Assembly (NCBI GenBank): GCA_017538845.1 | Contig: JAFYIC010000160.1 | Coordinates: forward strand, 1-7,806 | Source of the DNA: Bacillota bacterium | Lineage (GTDB): Bacteria; Bacillota; Clostridia; Peptostreptococcales; Anaerovoracaceae | DNA: 7,806 nucleotides | Reading direction: 5' to 3' | In this document: positions 7,049 to 7,806 of the stretch, piece after piece | Position numbering within the stretch: the first letter of the stretch is position 1 | Layout of the letters: every line of letters starts with the position of its first letter | Notes under the pieces: generated by a model | What the model was told of the DNA's origin: nothing | The model's input: the letters and a program-made list of their open reading frames with translations, nothing else | Databases searched by the model: none | Translations under genes and position numbers: made by a program

Positions 7049-7806
7049 ATGAAGACGAAAAAAGAGTTTCTTGACACAATCAAAGAGCTGAATCCCAAGT
7101 GTGATATGGCTCTCATAGAAAAGGCCTACGACACGGCCGAGAAGATGCATGAAGGTCAGTTGAGAAAGTCGGGCGAGCCATACATAATCCATCCTATGGC
7201 CGCGGCTGAGATACTGGCCGAGCTTGGCATGGATGAAGATACTATCGTTGCGGGGCTTCTCCACGACGTAGTCGAAGATACGGAATACACCATAGACGAT
7301 CTTGAGAAGGACTTCGGCAGCAATATAGCCCTGCTGGTGGACGGCGTCACCAAACTGGGTTCCATCAAATTCGACAGCAAGGAAGAAAGACAGGCCGAGA
7401 ACCTGAGAAAGATGTTCCTGGCCATGTCCAAGGATATACGCGTTCTGATCATAAAACTGGCCGACAGGCTCCACAACCTGAGGACCATCAACTACATGAA
7501 CGAGCAGAAGATCCAGGACAAGTGCAACGAGACACTGGAGATATACGCGCCTCTGGCAAGCAGGCTGGGAATGTACAACATCAAGTTCGAGCTGGAGGAT
7601 ACGGCTCTCAAATACCTTGATCCGGAAGCTTTCCAGGCGCTGAAGGACAACGTCAGCGAAAAAAAGGACCAGCGCCAGAAGAACATAGACGCAGTAATAG
7701 ACGAGATCAAGGAAGCCCTGAAGGATGTGGACATCAAGTACGAGATCAAGGGAAGATCGAAGCATTTTTACAGCATCTACAAGAAGATGAAATACCAGCA
7801 TAAACA
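7049..7806 (+). CDS. relA: Bifunctional (p)ppGpp synthetase/hydrolase, RelA/SpoT (Rel) family (3' partial)
   Basis: Makes and degrades the stringent-response alarmone (p)ppGpp in the cytoplasm. The 252 complete codons cover the N-terminal HD hydrolase domain (about 20-180) and the first part of the synthetase domain. Hydrolase metal and catalytic residues are intact: H48 (YIIHP), HDVVEDT (H72, D73, E76, D77) and LADRLHNLR (D139, R140, N143), so hydrolysis should be active, unlike in E. coli RelA. The synthetase begins with FELEDTALKYLDP and reaches the ATP-binding loop motif KGRSKHFYSIYKKM (R236, K238) just before the window ends. The ATG at 7049 is the only usable start: an in-frame TAA lies at 7019-7021 and no other start codon falls between. 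The ribosome binding site is weak (GGA at 7039-7041). It follows secDF by 76 bases and is probably at least partly co-transcribed with it. The missing C-terminus should carry TGS and ACT domains in a full Rel, which cannot be seen here. Confidence 0.95.
   Translation, partial: MKTKKEFLDTIKELNPKCDMALIEKAYDTAEKMHEGQLRKSGEPYIIHPMAAAEILAELGMDEDTIVAGLLHDVVEDTEYTIDDLEKDFGSNIALLVDGVTKLGSIKFDSKEERQAENLRKMFLAMSKDIRVLIIKLADRLHNLRTINYMNEQKIQDKCNETLEIYAPLASRLGMYNIKFELEDTALKYLDPEAFQALKDNVSEKKDQRQKNIDAVIDEIKEALKDVDIKYEIKGRSKHFYSIYKKMKYQHK

Noticed and set aside
7025..7801. 258-residue minus-strand reading frame opposite rel
   Set aside because: The + strand carries an unmistakable Rel protein with all HD motifs. 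The opposite frame shows no family features and is a by-product of its codon use.

Overview
The window looks like ordinary chromosome from an anaerobic low-to-mid GC Firmicute, most likely class Clostridia. This rests on family resemblance and gene order: a fused SecDF of Gram-positive type, a yajC-secDF-rel gene order, strong AGGAGG-type ribosome binding sites, and an RND transporter of the large type with a coiled-coil insertion. I cannot name a genus. Everything supported lies on the + strand. There is no sign of a mobile element, a CRISPR array or a phage.

Region 1 (1-3733) is one large RND-family efflux permease reading frame. It is cut by the left window edge, which probably removes only a short N-terminal piece, and it is interrupted by an in-frame TAG at 2147-2149. 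The two parts share a frame and together form a complete RND architecture: TM1-porter-TM2-6, then TM7-porter-TM8-12. The TAG falls in the cytoplasmic linker between the halves. The second part has no good start codon or ribosome binding site, so a nonsense mutation (or sequencing error) is the simplest reading.

Region 2 (3734-3945) holds a near-consensus promoter and a complete tRNA-Leu(CAA) with encoded CCA. A 58-base spacer without an evident terminator leads into yajC.

Region 3 (3946-6972) is the auxiliary protein-export module: yajC, with an unusual acidic C-terminal tail made of 11-residue repeats, then a Rho-independent terminator, a separate promoter region, and a full-length SecDF fusion with a basic C-terminal tail. 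YajC and SecDF associate with SecYEG, and SecDF uses ion flow to help pull exported proteins across the membrane.

Region 4 (6973-7806) contains a GC-rich hairpin and then the 5' part of a bifunctional (p)ppGpp synthetase/hydrolase (Rel), cut by the right edge at the start of its synthetase domain.

No stretch longer than 300 bases lacks a gene. The longest is 4456-4680, which holds the terminator and promoter described below. I found no convincing undescribed system. The points most worth checking are the split RND gene and the repeat tail of YajC.
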